A stretch of DNA of 64,000 nucleotides from Mycobacterium sp. (GCF_002863225.1 NZ_PKEK01000051.1:147675-211674), one strand, 5' to 3'; shown: positions 1 to 8,736, counted from the first letter of the stretch. Numbers and translations: made by a program. The notes: a model not told the origin generated them from the sequence alone.

Positions 1-531
1 CGCGGACTTGTATTCACCGCGTGCGACGAACTGCGCTTCGATGCCGGCTTTGTCCAGCGCGTCACGCAGGAACAACGCGTTGGTCGCGAACCCGATCAGC
101 CCGACAGTGCCCGAGGGCTGCATCCACACTTCCCCGAACGCCGATGCCAGGTAGTACGACAACGTGCCCGGGTACGTCTCGGACCAGGCCAGCGACGGCT
201 TCTTGGCGGAGAACGCCGCGATGGCCTCGCGCAACTCCTGAACCGGGCCGGCCGCGGCGGCCGGGAGCTGGACCTGAGCGATCAGCCCCGCGACCCGAGG
301 GTCCTCGGCGGCACGGTGCAGGGCGGCGACGGCCTCGCGTAACACCAGGGGACGTCCACCGCCGGTGATGATCGCCAGCGGATCCAGGCCACTGGTCTCC
401 GGCGGCGCGACCCGAAGGTCGAGTTCGAGCACGCAGCCATTGGGAACGCCACGGTGGCGGGCGGTGTCCACCCGGCGGGCCAGCGCGCGGACGTCGTCGA
501 TGCCCGGCGGATCGGGCAGGAAGGAGAACAT
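1..531 (-). CDS. sppA: Signal peptide peptidase SppA (protease IV), N-terminal part, cut by window edge
   Basis: This is a membrane-associated serine protease that degrades cleaved signal peptides. The first 177 codons are present and the rest lies beyond the left edge. The start ATG at 531 opens MFSFLPDPPGIDD. Around residues 125-177 the frame carries the SppA signature SYYLASAFGEVWMQPSG followed by GEYKSA, whose lysine (about residue 175) matches the catalytic lysine of E. coli SppA (Lys209). The nucleophile serine would lie outside the window. In M. tuberculosis sppA directly follows rplO, whereas here two plus-strand genes separate them. Family assignment is strong from these motifs. Confidence 0.88.
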   Translation of the reverse strand, partial: MFSFLPDPPGIDDVRALARRVDTARHRGVPNGCVLELDLRVAPPETSGLDPLAIITGGGRPLVLREAVAALHRAAEDPRVAGLIAQVQLPAAAAGPVQELREAIAAFSAKKPSLAWSETYPGTLSYYLASAFGEVWMQPSGTVGLIGFATNALFLRDALDKAGIEAQFVARGEYKSA

Positions 532-569
532 GCAACGAGCCTACCGATGGCGCGCCGTACCGTGATGGG

Positions 570-1496
570 GTGCGATTCTCGATCTCCATTCCTCAGCTCG
601 ACACCACCGGTTTCGACTCAGCCGGCGTGCGCGACTATCTGGCCCGGGCCGAGGAGCTCGGCTTCGAAGCCGGCTGGGTGCTCGAGCAGATCATCGGCCC
701 GACGCCGCTGATCGCGCCGCTGGAACTGCTGGCCTACGCCGCCGCCTGCACAACGCGGCTGCGCCTCGGTGTGGCGGTGCTGGTCTCGTCCCTGCACGAT
801 CCACTGCAGTTGGCGTCGTCGATCACCGCCGTGGACCGACTCAGTCACGGCAGGCTTGATGTCGGGGTGGCGCCCGGTGGTGGGGGGCGCAGATTCGCCG
901 CGTTCGGGGTGGACGACAAGACGTTCGTGAGTAGCTTCACCGAGGGGCTCGAGCTGATGAAGGCGGCGTGGTCGGACAACCCGCGGGTGACGTTCGACGG
1001 CCGCTTCCGGCAGGTCGACGATCTGCCGATTCAGCCCAAACCCGTGCAGCGGCCGCATCCACCGATCTGGTTCGGCGGCCGGGCGCCCAAGGCACTGGCC
1101 CGCGCTGTGCGCCACGGCGATGCGTTTCTCGGTGCGGGTTCGTCGACCACCGCCGCGTTCGCCGAGGTGGTCCAGACCCTGCGGCGCGAGTTGGCCGAGC
1201 AGAACCGGGATTCCGCAGATTTTCCGATCGGGAAGCGGGTCTATCTGATGATCGACGACGACCCGGCTCGTGCGCGTGAGCAGGTGCTCGACGGGCTGCA
1301 CCGCATCTACGGCGGGATGCCCGGAATCGACGACGTGCCGTTGTCCGGCACCGTCGACGATGTGGTGTCCGGTCTGCACGAGGTCATCGATGCCGGCGCC
1401 GAGACGATTCTGCTCAACCCGGTCGGCGGCACCGTCGCCGAGGACCGCGAGCAGATGGAACGGCTTGCCGCAGAAGTCATTCCGCAACTGAACTGA
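570..1496 (+). CDS. LLM-class (luciferase-like) flavin or F420-dependent oxidoreductase
   Basis: A 308-residue bacterial-luciferase-fold (TIM barrel) oxidoreductase. The start is GTG at 570 (MRFSISIPQLDTTGF). Family features are the early strand-helix segment ending RAEELGFEAGWVLE, the block TTRLRLGVAVLVSSLHDP near residues 65-80, GRLDVGVAPGGGG near 97-108, and HPPIWFGGRAPKALARA near 168-184. Such enzymes use FMNH2 or, very often in mycobacteria, reduced F420. The substrate cannot be read from sequence. It is divergent from sppA (39 bp between the starts) and probably shares a promoter region with it. Confidence 0.85.
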   Translation: MRFSISIPQLDTTGFDSAGVRDYLARAEELGFEAGWVLEQIIGPTPLIAPLELLAYAAACTTRLRLGVAVLVSSLHDPLQLASSITAVDRLSHGRLDVGVAPGGGGRRFAAFGVDDKTFVSSFTEGLELMKAAWSDNPRVTFDGRFRQVDDLPIQPKPVQRPHPPIWFGGRAPKALARAVRHGDAFLGAGSSTTAAFAEVVQTLRRELAEQNRDSADFPIGKRVYLMIDDDPARAREQVLDGLHRIYGGMPGIDDVPLSGTVDDVVSGLHEVIDAGAETILLNPVGGTVAEDREQMERLAAEVIPQLN

Positions 1497-1609
1497 GTCA
1501 CACCGGCCTCGTCGGTCGCTCTCCCGGTCGACGCTCCGTGACCACGGTTTCGACAATGGGTGCTTCCGAACCGACGGTGCCGATGTGGCGTGTGGTGTAT
1601 AACCACTCA

Positions 1610-2842
1610 ATGGTCCTCAAGGTCGCGGTGTCGCCGGACTTGGTCGGCGGCGACGTCGCGGAGGGATACGGCAAGGTCGCCGACGCTTTTCGGGCCAACT
1701 TCGCGGCCGGCCGTGAGGTCGGCGCCGCCGTCGCGGTGTATCGCGACGGCATCAAAGTGGTCGACATGTGGGGTGGATACCGCAACGGGTTGACCAAGAC
1801 GCCGTGGCAGCACGACACCATGGTCAACATGTTCTCGACAACCAAAGGTGTTGCCGCCCTTGCCCTTGCGGTAGCCGTGTCACGCGGCCTGTTCGGCTAC
1901 GACGACAAGGTGACCGACCATTGGCCGGAATTCGCCCAGGCCGGCAAGGCCGAGGTGACCGTGCGCCAACTGCTGGCTCACCAAGCTGGACTCTGCGTGC
2001 TGAAACCAGCGCCGACTGTGCAGGACGTCGCCGACCCGGCACGGCTTTCGGCACTGCTCGCGGCCCAGAAACCGGTGTGGCCGCCGGGAACCCGGCACGG
2101 GTACCACGCGATCACGCTGGGCTGGTACGAATCCGAGCTCATCCGTCGTACCGACCCGGCCGGTCGTACCCTGGGCCGCTTCTTCGCCGACGAAGTCGCC
2201 GGCCCGCTCGGGCTGGATCTCCATATCGGACTTCCAGACTCCGTGTCCCGCGATCGGGTTGCGCACCTGCACAATTGGCGCCGCGCGGAATCGCTGCTGC
2301 ACCTGCACACCCTGCCGGCCCCGCTGGTGGCCGCATCGTTCAACCCGGCCGGTCTGCTCGCGCGGGCAGGGACTCTTCCGCGCGGCGTCGTACCGTGGGA
2401 CGGCGACTACAACCGCGACGACGTGCGCGCCATCGAGATCCCGTCAGCCAACGGAATCGGGACCGCGAAGGCGGTCGCCAAGCTCTACAGTGCGGCGACG
2501 GCCGGCGAGGGGGCCCTCGGCCTCACGACAGACGTGCTCGACGAACTCATGGCCGAGCCCGCGACGCCGAGCCGCGGGTTGCGGGACAAGGTGTTGCGCG
2601 TCAACGTGGTGTACTCGCTCGGACTGTCGAAACCGGCCCCGCTGTGCGAATTCGGATCATCCGACAGGGCTTTCGGCACACCGGGTTACGGCGGCTCGTT
2701 CGGGTTCGCCGATCCCGACACGGGCATCGGTTTCGCGTACGTGATGAACCGGCTCGGCTTTCACCTCACCAGCGATCCGCGCGAACTCGCGCTGCGCCAA
2801 GCGTTGTTCCGCGACGTGCTGGGCGCACGACCGCAGAAGTAG
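1610..2842 (+). CDS. Beta-lactamase-fold serine hydrolase (esterase / penicillin-binding-protein-like)
   Basis: A class C beta-lactamase/EstB-type hydrolase of 410 residues. The nucleophile motif SxxK is visible as STTK (S76, K79 from the chosen start) and a Tyr motif as GYHA (Tyr165). The first in-frame start is at 1538, but the ATG at 1610 (MVLKVAVSPD) fits the usual family N-terminus better. No signal peptide is evident, suggesting a cytosolic esterase like the mycobacterial LipE/LipL/LipP group. The 3' end is convergent with rplO with only 9 bp between stops and no clear terminator. Confidence 0.82.
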   Translation: MVLKVAVSPDLVGGDVAEGYGKVADAFRANFAAGREVGAAVAVYRDGIKVVDMWGGYRNGLTKTPWQHDTMVNMFSTTKGVAALALAVAVSRGLFGYDDKVTDHWPEFAQAGKAEVTVRQLLAHQAGLCVLKPAPTVQDVADPARLSALLAAQKPVWPPGTRHGYHAITLGWYESELIRRTDPAGRTLGRFFADEVAGPLGLDLHIGLPDSVSRDRVAHLHNWRRAESLLHLHTLPAPLVAASFNPAGLLARAGTLPRGVVPWDGDYNRDDVRAIEIPSANGIGTAKAVAKLYSAATAGEGALGLTTDVLDELMAEPATPSRGLRDKVLRVNVVYSLGLSKPAPLCEFGSSDRAFGTPGYGGSFGFADPDTGIGFAYVMNRLGFHLTSDPRELALRQALFRDVLGARPQK

Positions 2843-2851
2843 CGAGGGCGT

Positions 2852-3292
2852 CTACAGCTCGGTCGCCGAGCCGCCCGCCGCGGAGATCTTCTCTCGCGCG
2901 CTGCCGCTGAACTTGTGCGCGGTGATGTCCACCTTGACCGACAGTTTCCCGTCGCCGAGAACCTTGACGAGCGTGTTCTTGCGAACCGCCCCCTTGGCCA
3001 CCAACTCGTTCAGACCGACCGAACCGCCCTCGGGGAACAGACGATTGAGGTCGCCGACGTTGACGACTTCGTACTCGGTGCGGAACCGGTTGCGGAACCC
3101 CTTCAGCTTGGGCAGCCGCATGTGGATCGGCATCTGCCCACCTTCGAAGGTGGCCGGCACGTTCTTGCGAGCCTTTGTGCCCTTGGTTCCGCGGCCGGCG
3201 GTCTTACCCTTGGAGCCCTCACCGCGGCCGACCCGGGTGCGCTTGGTCTTCGACCCGGGCGCGGGGCGCAGGTCGTGCAGTTTGATGGTCAC
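2852..3292 (-). CDS. rplO: 50S ribosomal protein L15
   Basis: Large-subunit protein of 146 residues. It begins TIKLHDLRPAPGSKTKRTRVGRG and has the Gly/Lys-rich N-terminal tail (GEGSKGKTAGRGTKG) that threads into 23S rRNA in L15. It starts with GTG at 3292, and the GTGA overlap with the rpmD stop indicates translational coupling. It is the last ribosomal gene of the spc operon here. Confidence 0.97.
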   Translation of the reverse strand: MTIKLHDLRPAPGSKTKRTRVGRGEGSKGKTAGRGTKGTKARKNVPATFEGGQMPIHMRLPKLKGFRNRFRTEYEVVNVGDLNRLFPEGGSVGLNELVAKGAVRKNTLVKVLGDGKLSVKVDITAHKFSGSAREKISAAGGSATEL

Positions 3293-3504
3293 TTGCTACC
3301 TCCCTCGGCCGGCTCGACCTCGATGAGGTGATGGACGGCCTTGATCAGCCCGCGGGTCTGCGCGTCATCGTCGCGGATGACGGACTGTCGGATCTTCCGA
3401 AGACCAAGGGTACGAAGGCTTTCCCGCTGCTTCCAGCGGGCGCCGATCACGCCACGCACCTGGGTGATCTTCAGCTGAGTCGGTTGTGTTGCTTTCGCGG
3501 CCAT
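3289..3504 (-). CDS. rpmD: 50S ribosomal protein L30
   Basis: A 71-residue L30 whose core reads LKITQVRGVIGARWKQRESL, with LGLRKIRQSVIRDD following. Its start lies 2 bp after the rpsE stop, and its stop overlaps the rplO start by 4 bases. This is the standard spc-operon position. Confidence 0.96.
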   Translation of the reverse strand: MAAKATQPTQLKITQVRGVIGARWKQRESLRTLGLRKIRQSVIRDDDAQTRGLIKAVHHLIEVEPAEGGSK

Positions 3505-3506
3505 GA

Positions 3507-4181
3507 CTATGCGCTTCCTTCACGGGCGGCGCTGGCGGCCAGCGCATCACTTTCGCGGCGGGCGCGCAGCATGCCGGCCGGAGCGACGTCCTCCAACGGC
3601 AGACCGCGGCGAGCGGCGACCTCTTCGGGACGCTGTAGCAGCTTGAGCGCGGCGACCGTCGCGTGCACCACGTTGATCGCGTTGTCGCTGCCCAGCGACT
3701 TGGCCAGAACGTCGCGCACGCCAGCGCATTCCAGCACCGCGCGAACGGCGCCGCCGGCGATCACACCGGTACCGGGGCTGGCCGGCCGCAGCAGCACCAC
3801 ACCGGCGGCGGCCTCACCCTGCACCGGGTGGACGACCGTGCCACCGATCAGCGGCACGCGGAAGAATCCTTTGCGGGCTTCTTCGACGCCCTTGGCGATC
3901 GCGGCGGGTACTTCCTTGGCCTTGCCGTAACCGACACCGACCATGCCGTTGCCGTCGCCGACGATGACCAGCGCGGTGAAGCTGAAGCGCCGACCACCCT
4001 TGACCACCTTGGAGACTCGGTTGATGGTGACAACCCGCTCCAGGTAATTGCTCTTGTCGCCGTCGCGGTCACGACCGCCGCGGCCGCCACCGTCCCGGCG
4101 GCCCCGGTTGTCACGATTGTCGCGACGGTCGTCACGGCCCTCGTTCGTGGGGCCGGCCGATCCAGCCGGTTGCTCCGCCAT
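3507..4181 (-). CDS. rpsE: 30S ribosomal protein S5
   Basis: S5 of 224 residues. The frame is open further upstream, but ATG at 4181 (MAEQPAGSAGP) is the start expected for mycobacterial S5 and removes an implausible 40-residue leader. Residues 10-42 form an Arg/Asp/Gly-rich disordered extension (RRDNRDNRGRRDGGG) typical of actinobacteria. The S5 signature follows from about residue 45 (LERVVTINRVSKVVKGGRR). The protein acts in decoding fidelity. A 49-bp gap separates it from rplR. Confidence 0.96.
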   Translation of the reverse strand: MAEQPAGSAGPTNEGRDDRRDNRDNRGRRDGGGRGGRDRDGDKSNYLERVVTINRVSKVVKGGRRFSFTALVIVGDGNGMVGVGYGKAKEVPAAIAKGVEEARKGFFRVPLIGGTVVHPVQGEAAAGVVLLRPASPGTGVIAGGAVRAVLECAGVRDVLAKSLGSDNAINVVHATVAALKLLQRPEEVAARRGLPLEDVAPAGMLRARRESDALAASAAREGSA

Positions 4182-4230
4182 TATGCGGTCCTTCCGCTCA
4201 GGTTTGATTCCGCAAGATTGCTGCTTGCCA

Positions 4231-4635
4231 TCAGAATTCCAATCCACCTTCACGGGCGGCGTCGGCCAGTGCCGCGATCCGCCCGCCGTAGGTGTAGCCA
4301 CCGCGGTCGAACACCACGGTGTTGATGCCCGCGGCCTTGGCCCGCTCGGCGATCAACTGGCCGACCCGCACGCTGTGGGCCTTCTTGTCGCCGTCGACGC
4401 CACGGACGTCCGCCTCGATCGAGGAGGCGGCGGCCACGGTGGTGCCGGTGAGGTCGTCGACCAGTTGCACGTGGATGTGCCGCGACGAGCGGTGCACCAC
4501 CAGGCGCGGACGCTCCGCGGTGCCCGAGATCTTCTTACGCAGCCGCGCGTGACGACGCAGCCGCTGCTTGCGCCGGACGGCAGACACGCTCTGCGCAGGC
4601 GGCTTCTGGGTGGTCCCAGCTTGTGTTTGCGCCAT
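4231..4635 (-). CDS. rplR: 50S ribosomal protein L18
   Basis: L18 of 134 residues, a 5S rRNA-binding protein. The N-terminus has a basic stretch (RRKQRLRRHARLRKKISG), followed by ERPRLVVHRSSRHIHVQL and the C-terminal VVFDRGGYTYGGRIAALADA, all diagnostic of L18. It starts 2 bp after the rplF stop. Confidence 0.97.
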   Translation of the reverse strand: MAQTQAGTTQKPPAQSVSAVRRKQRLRRHARLRKKISGTAERPRLVVHRSSRHIHVQLVDDLTGTTVAAASSIEADVRGVDGDKKAHSVRVGQLIAERAKAAGINTVVFDRGGYTYGGRIAALADAAREGGLEF

Positions 4636-4637
4636 GA

Positions 4638-5177
4638 CTACTTACCTGTCTTTCCGACCTTGCGGCGGATCTGCTCGCCTTCGTAGCGGATTCCCTTGCC
4701 CTTGTAGGGATCGCTCTTGCGGAGGCGGCGGATGTTGGCCGCGATCTGGCCGACTTTTTGCTTGTCGATACCCGAGACCGAGAACTTGGTGGGCGTCTCG
4801 ACCGCGAAGGTCACGCCCTCGGGCGCGGTGATCAGCACCGGGTGGCTGTAGCCCAGAGCGAACTCGAGGTTGCTGCCCTTGGCCACCACGCGATAGCCGA
4901 CGCCGAAGATCTCCATCTTGATGGTGTAGCCCTGCGTCACACCGGTGACCAGATTGGACACCAGGGTGCGGGACAGCCCGTGCAACGAACGGTTGTGCCG
5001 GTCGTCGTCCGGACGGGTGATCACGATGGCGCCATCGTCGTTGCGCGCCACGGTGATCGGCTCGGACACCTTCAGATCGAGGGTGCCCTTGGGTCCCTTC
5101 ACCGAGACCTGCTGGCCGTCGATGGAAACCTCGACCCCGGACGGGATCAGGATCGGTTGCTTACCAATACGCGACAT
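4638..5177 (-). CDS. rplF: 50S ribosomal protein L6
   Basis: L6 of 179 residues starting MSRIGKQPILIPSGVEV, with two L6 folds. The conserved C-terminal motif RRLRKSDPYKGKGIRYEGE is present. It lies 14 bp after rpsH in the spc operon. Confidence 0.97.
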   Translation of the reverse strand: MSRIGKQPILIPSGVEVSIDGQQVSVKGPKGTLDLKVSEPITVARNDDGAIVITRPDDDRHNRSLHGLSRTLVSNLVTGVTQGYTIKMEIFGVGYRVVAKGSNLEFALGYSHPVLITAPEGVTFAVETPTKFSVSGIDKQKVGQIAANIRRLRKSDPYKGKGIRYEGEQIRRKVGKTGK

Positions 5178-5191
5178 GTGTCAGTCCCCTC

Positions 5192-5590
5192 TCACCACAC
5201 GTACGCGAGGACTTCGCCGCCCACGCCCTGTCTGGCTGCCTGACGGTCAGTGAGCAGACCCGAGGAGGTCGAGATGATCGCCACGCCCAGGCCGCCGAGT
5301 ACGCGCGGCAGATTGGTCGACTTGGCGTACACCCGCAGACCCGGCTTCGACACGCGGCGCAGGCCGGCGATGCTGCGTTCCCGGCTCGGCCCGTACTTGA
5401 GCTGAACCTTCAGCGCCTTGCCGACTCGCGCGTCCTCAGTCTGGTAGTCGGTGATGTAGCCCTCGCGCTTGAGGATCTCGGCGATGTTCGCCTTGATCTT
5501 CGAGTGCGGCAGCGTCACCTCATCGTGGTACGCCGAGTTAGCGTTGCGCAGACGCGTCAAGAAGTCTGCGATCGGATCGGTCATAGTCAT
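5192..5590 (-). CDS. rpsH: 30S ribosomal protein S8
   Basis: S8 of 132 residues. The start codon is part of ATGACTATG, giving MTMTDPIADFLTRLRNA, and the second ATG (5584) is possible. The C-terminal signature ISTSSGLLTDRQAARQGVGGEVLAYVW is complete. Unusually, the initiation region is formed by a MIRU-type repeat: its AGAGGAG Shine-Dalgarno-like motif lies about 9 nt before the first ATG, and the preceding repeat ORF ends in a TGA that overlaps this ATG. S8 binds 16S rRNA and, in E. coli, spc mRNA. Confidence 0.97.
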   Translation of the reverse strand: MTMTDPIADFLTRLRNANSAYHDEVTLPHSKIKANIAEILKREGYITDYQTEDARVGKALKVQLKYGPSRERSIAGLRRVSKPGLRVYAKSTNLPRVLGGLGVAIISTSSGLLTDRQAARQGVGGEVLAYVW

Positions 5591-5696
5591 CGAGCGCTGC
5601 TCCTCTTCATCGCTACGCTCTGCATCGTCGTCATCGCGGTCATCGAGCGCTGCTCCTCTTCATCGCTACGCTCTGCATCGTCGTCATCGCGGTCAT
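5591..5696 (-). repeat. Two tandem 53-bp MIRU-type repeats upstream of rpsH
   Basis: Two identical 53-bp direct repeats (5591-5643 and 5644-5696) read on the minus strand, followed by a partial third start. Each unit begins ATGACCGCGATGACGACGAT, contains GAGCGTAGCGA and a GAGGAG motif, and encodes the 18-residue peptide MTAMTTMQSVAMKRSSAR. The stop of each unit overlaps the next start as ATGA. This matches the mycobacterial interspersed repetitive unit family in unit length (53 bp as in senX3-regX3), ATG/TGA overlap and internal ribosome-binding site. The chain delivers ribosomes directly onto rpsH. Confidence 0.85.
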
Positions 5697-5779
5697 CGAA
5701 CGCTGTTACCTTCCTCGCGGCGGTTCCCCAACCGGGGCCTGCCGCAACCTATTCCAATGAGTCGTTTGCTCGGTGCTGG

Positions 5780-5965
5780 TTACCAGCTGCTCTTTGCCAC
5801 ACCGGGCAGCTCGCCCGCATGTGCCATCTCCCGCAGGCAGATCCTGCACAGCCCGAACTTGCGGAAGACCGCGTGCGGGCGGCCGCACTTGTTGCAGCGG
5901 GTGTAGCCGCGCACCTTGAACTTCGGCTTGCGCTGGCTCTTGTTGATCAGTGCTTTCTTGGCCAT
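5780..5965 (-). CDS. rpsN: 30S ribosomal protein S14, zinc-binding (type Z)
   Basis: A 61-residue S14 of the short zinc-ribbon class with C24-x2-C27 and C40-x2-C43 (CNKCGRP and CRIC). The start at 5965 (MAKKALINK) is the family start; the longer open frame upstream is not used. Mycobacteria usually also carry a cysteine-free paralogue induced under zinc limitation, which is not in this window. It starts 4 bp after rplE ends and is separated from rpsH by an 83-bp gap plus the MIRU units. Confidence 0.96.
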   Translation of the reverse strand: MAKKALINKSQRKPKFKVRGYTRCNKCGRPHAVFRKFGLCRICLREMAHAGELPGVAKSSW

Positions 5966-5969
5966 GTGA

Positions 5970-6539
5970 TCAGTTCTCCTTGAACGGAAAGCCCAGGCCG
6001 CGCAACAGCGCTCGGCCTTCGTCGTCATTGGTCGCCGAAGTGACGACGGTGATGTCCATGCCGCGGGGACGGTCGATCTTGTCCACGTCGATCTCGTGGA
6101 ACACCGACTGCTCGTTCAGCCCGAAGGTGTAGTTGCCCGAACCGTCGAACTGCTTGGGCGACAACCCGCGGAAGTCGCGGATACGCGGCAGGGCGATCGA
6201 CACGAGCCGGTCGAGGAACTCCCACATCCGGTCACCGCGCAGGGTCACCCGGGCGCCGATCGGCATGCCTTCACGAAGCTTGAACTGCGCGATCGACTTG
6301 CGGGCCTTGCGGATCTCCGGCCGCTGACCGGTGATCAGCGCCAAGTCGCTGACCGCGCCGTTGATCAGCTTGGCGTCACGGGCGGCGTCGCCGACACCCA
6401 TGTTCACCACAACCTTGACCACGCCCGGGATCTGCATCACGTTGGCGTAGCCGAATTCTTTGCTCAGCGCCTCACGGATCTCGTCGCGGTAGCGCGTCTT
6501 GAGCCGGGGCTGAACCTTCTGCTGCTCGGTCGTCGTCAT
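5970..6539 (-). CDS. rplE: 50S ribosomal protein L5
   Basis: L5 of 189 residues, a 5S rRNA-binding central-protuberance protein. It contains KLREGMPIGARVTLRG and the loop PRIRDFRGLSPKQFDG that are typical of L5. Its start overlaps the rplX stop by 4 bases (ATGA). Confidence 0.97.
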   Translation of the reverse strand: MTTTEQQKVQPRLKTRYRDEIREALSKEFGYANVMQIPGVVKVVVNMGVGDAARDAKLINGAVSDLALITGQRPEIRKARKSIAQFKLREGMPIGARVTLRGDRMWEFLDRLVSIALPRIRDFRGLSPKQFDGSGNYTFGLNEQSVFHEIDVDKIDRPRGMDITVVTSATNDDEGRALLRGLGFPFKEN

Positions 6540-6859
6540 GCCGTGATGTCCTTGCCGTTGCGCTTGGAGATGCGGACCCGCTTACCCGACTCCTCGTCGA
6601 CCCGGTAACCGATCCGGGTGGGGTTGCCGTCGGAGTCGACCACCATCACGTTGGACACGTGGATGAGGGCTTCCTGGGTGACGATGCCGCCGGACTGCGC
6701 CCCGCGCTCGTTGGTCGAGACCGCGGTGTGCTTCTTGATCCGGTTGACACCCTGCACCAGCACCTTGTTGCGGGCCGGGAAAGCTTGGATCACTTTGCCT
6801 TTGGCGCCTTTGTCCTTACCCGAGATGACGAGGACGGTGTCGCCCTTGTGCACCTTCAT
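6536..6859 (-). CDS. rplX: 50S ribosomal protein L24
   Basis: L24 of 107 residues with the N-terminal KOW motif (KVHKGDTVLVISGKDKGAKG). It is one of the proteins that nucleates 50S assembly. It abuts rplN and overlaps rplE. Confidence 0.97.
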   Translation of the reverse strand: MKVHKGDTVLVISGKDKGAKGKVIQAFPARNKVLVQGVNRIKKHTAVSTNERGAQSGGIVTQEALIHVSNVMVVDSDGNPTRIGYRVDEESGKRVRISKRNGKDITA

Positions 6860-7228
6860 TTACAGCACCTCCGGGGCCAGCGAGACGATTTTCATGAAGC
6901 GCTTCTCGCGCAGCTCGCGGCCGACCGGGCCGAAGATGCGGGTTCCACGCGGGTCGTTGTCGGGCTTGATGATGACGGCCGCGTTCTCGTCGAACTTGAT
7001 ATAGCTGCCGTCCGGGCGGCGACGCTCCTTGACGGTACGCACGACGACGGCCTTGACCACATCACCACGCTTGACGTTGCCGCCGGGGATGGCGTCTTTG
7101 ACCGTCGCGACGATGACGTCGCCGATACCGGCGTAACGCCGCGACGAGCCGCCGAGCACCCGGATGCACAAGATCTCCTTGGCACCCGTGTTGTCGGCCA
7201 CCTTCAGCCGCGATTCCTGCTGAATCAC
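6860..7228 (-). CDS. rplN: 50S ribosomal protein L14
   Basis: L14 of 122 residues starting MIQQESRLKVADNTGAKEIL, the universal L14 N-terminus. It is the first gene of the spc transcription unit. Because a 12-kb block separates it from the S10 operon, it must have its own promoter (see 7400-7428). Confidence 0.97.
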   Translation of the reverse strand: MIQQESRLKVADNTGAKEILCIRVLGGSSRRYAGIGDVIVATVKDAIPGGNVKRGDVVKAVVVRTVKERRRPDGSYIKFDENAAVIIKPDNDPRGTRIFGPVGRELREKRFMKIVSLAPEVL

Positions 7229-7399
7229 TCGATCTCCTGCCCTGGTTCACGTATGCACGCCCACGCGTGACCGGGCCGGAGGACACTAAAAGGCAGAGTC
7301 CACCAGACCTGTCTTGCATGGTCTTTGTCGTCGAAAGGCACGCGGGGCTGACGGTAATACTCGAGATGCCAGCCGAGGTCTGCCCACGGCAACCCCTAG

Positions 7400-7428
7400 A
7401 GTCTAGGTGAAGTCGTTCTCAGAGCCAA
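7400..7428 (-). promoter_or_regulatory. Predicted SigA-type promoter of the spc operon
   Basis: On the minus strand TTGGCT is followed after 17 bp by TAGACT, a good -35/-10 pair, placed about 165 nt upstream of rplN. The long leader (7229-7393) holds the distant complementary segments CAGACC and GGTCTG but no recognisable riboswitch. Position and need for an rplN promoter support it; it is not experimentally shown here. Confidence 0.55.
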
Positions 7429-7479
7429 ATTCCTGGTCAACCGGGGTTACCGGCGGCCACGGCCGTCCGGCACGCCGTC

Positions 7480-8397
7480 TCAGTCGCCTTGCCGGACGTA
7501 AGAGTAGATGTAGAGCGCCATCGCCGTGGCCAGTGCGAGCAGCACCCATTGCACCAGAGCCTGGTCGATCATCGAGCCCGGCGGCGGCGCGCCGGGAAGG
7601 ATATTGCGCAGCGGGACGATCGCGAACAGGTTGGCCGCGTACCAGGTCGCGAATGGCGGCACGAACTTCCGCCGGCCCATCGCCATCGGAATGGCCACCA
7701 CCAGCGCGAGCGTCGGCAGGCTGATCAGGACCAGGATGATGCCCAGGTCGAAGATCAGCGGCCCTTTGGCCCGGTGCAGCGTGACCACGACGTTGCTGGT
7801 GTTGTGGCTGCCGGCTTCGCTGGTGTCACTGTTGCGCCGGACGGTGGCGTCCCAGCCGTCCATCGATCCGGTGACCTGCACGTGGGCGGGGAGCCGCTTG
7901 CGCTGGGCACCGTTGCCGACGAAGACGTCCGCGGAGATCGGCTCGGTGCGGTAGGAGTCGAAGGGCCAGTTGCCCGGATCGCCGTGCGCCGGGATCGTCG
8001 TGCTGACCTGAGCCGGCGCTTTCCCCTTCGGAAACTGCAGATCGCCCAGATCGTTGGGCGGATAGAGCCGAACGGCGATGTCGGTGTTCAACTCGTCGAA
8101 GCGTTTGTCCTCGAGCGACTCGCCCGGATAGATCAGCACGTTGACGGTCAGGCGGTTCGTCGTGGACTTGAGCTCCTCGAGCCTGATCTGCACGACGGTC
8201 TCGTCGGCACCGGCCTGGCTCAGGTCCAGCTGCGGGAGCGGGCCCTCGGACTTCTGCAGCAAGTGGACGCCGAACAGCGACAGACCGTAGGCGGCGACCA
8301 CCGCCATCATGATCGCGACCCCGATCACGATGCGTGGCCGCTGCCGTTCCTGCGTCGGCGGTGGCGCCGAGACCGACGACGGGGTCTGGACGGTCAT
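7480..8397 (-). CDS. DUF4436 family membrane protein (Rv0713-like)
   Basis: A 305-residue protein with one N-terminal membrane segment (about residues 22-46), a ~165-residue extracytoplasmic beta-rich region, and two or three C-terminal membrane segments (around 215-240, 255-275 and 280-300). The layout and position beside rplN match Rv0713 and the DUF4436 family of actinobacteria. No catalytic motif is seen and its function is unknown. Confidence 0.75.
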   Translation of the reverse strand: MTVQTPSSVSAPPPTQERQRPRIVIGVAIMMAVVAAYGLSLFGVHLLQKSEGPLPQLDLSQAGADETVVQIRLEELKSTTNRLTVNVLIYPGESLEDKRFDELNTDIAVRLYPPNDLGDLQFPKGKAPAQVSTTIPAHGDPGNWPFDSYRTEPISADVFVGNGAQRKRLPAHVQVTGSMDGWDATVRRNSDTSEAGSHNTSNVVVTLHRAKGPLIFDLGIILVLISLPTLALVVAIPMAMGRRKFVPPFATWYAANLFAIVPLRNILPGAPPPGSMIDQALVQWVLLALATAMALYIYSYVRQGD

Positions 8398-8736
8398 CGC
8401 CGGCCGTCGTTCGGTGGATTCGGGGCCACGCGCCGCACGCGGACGGGGCCGGGACGGTGGACGTCAGCCGGTCGGGGCAACACGGTCGTCAGGTTAGCGA
8501 ACAAGGGTGTCCGAAGCGCGCCGAAAGTGGGATCGTGCACAGGGTGCCCGACTCTTGTCACCCGCTGTCCACCCGGCAGTAACTCGCAGTTCTCCGAATA
8601 CAAACAGAAAACATGAATTCGCCCATGGGACGGGACAGTTCGGCTGTCGAGCGGTTAATCTAACGGCGGCTCACGGGGTCGAATCGTGCGCCGAAAATCT
8701 CAACGATCGTTCGATGTCCGGGGTGAGGCAACCAAC
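8398..8736. other. Divergent intergenic region between the DUF4436 gene and pstS
   Basis: A 339-bp non-coding gap that should hold promoters for both neighbours. It contains a short inverted repeat GTTA-ATC-TAAC at 8654-8664 that includes a -10-like TAATCT, and the pstS ribosome-binding site (GTGAGG) near 8723. No convincing Pho-box direct repeat was identified by eye. Confidence 0.5.
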
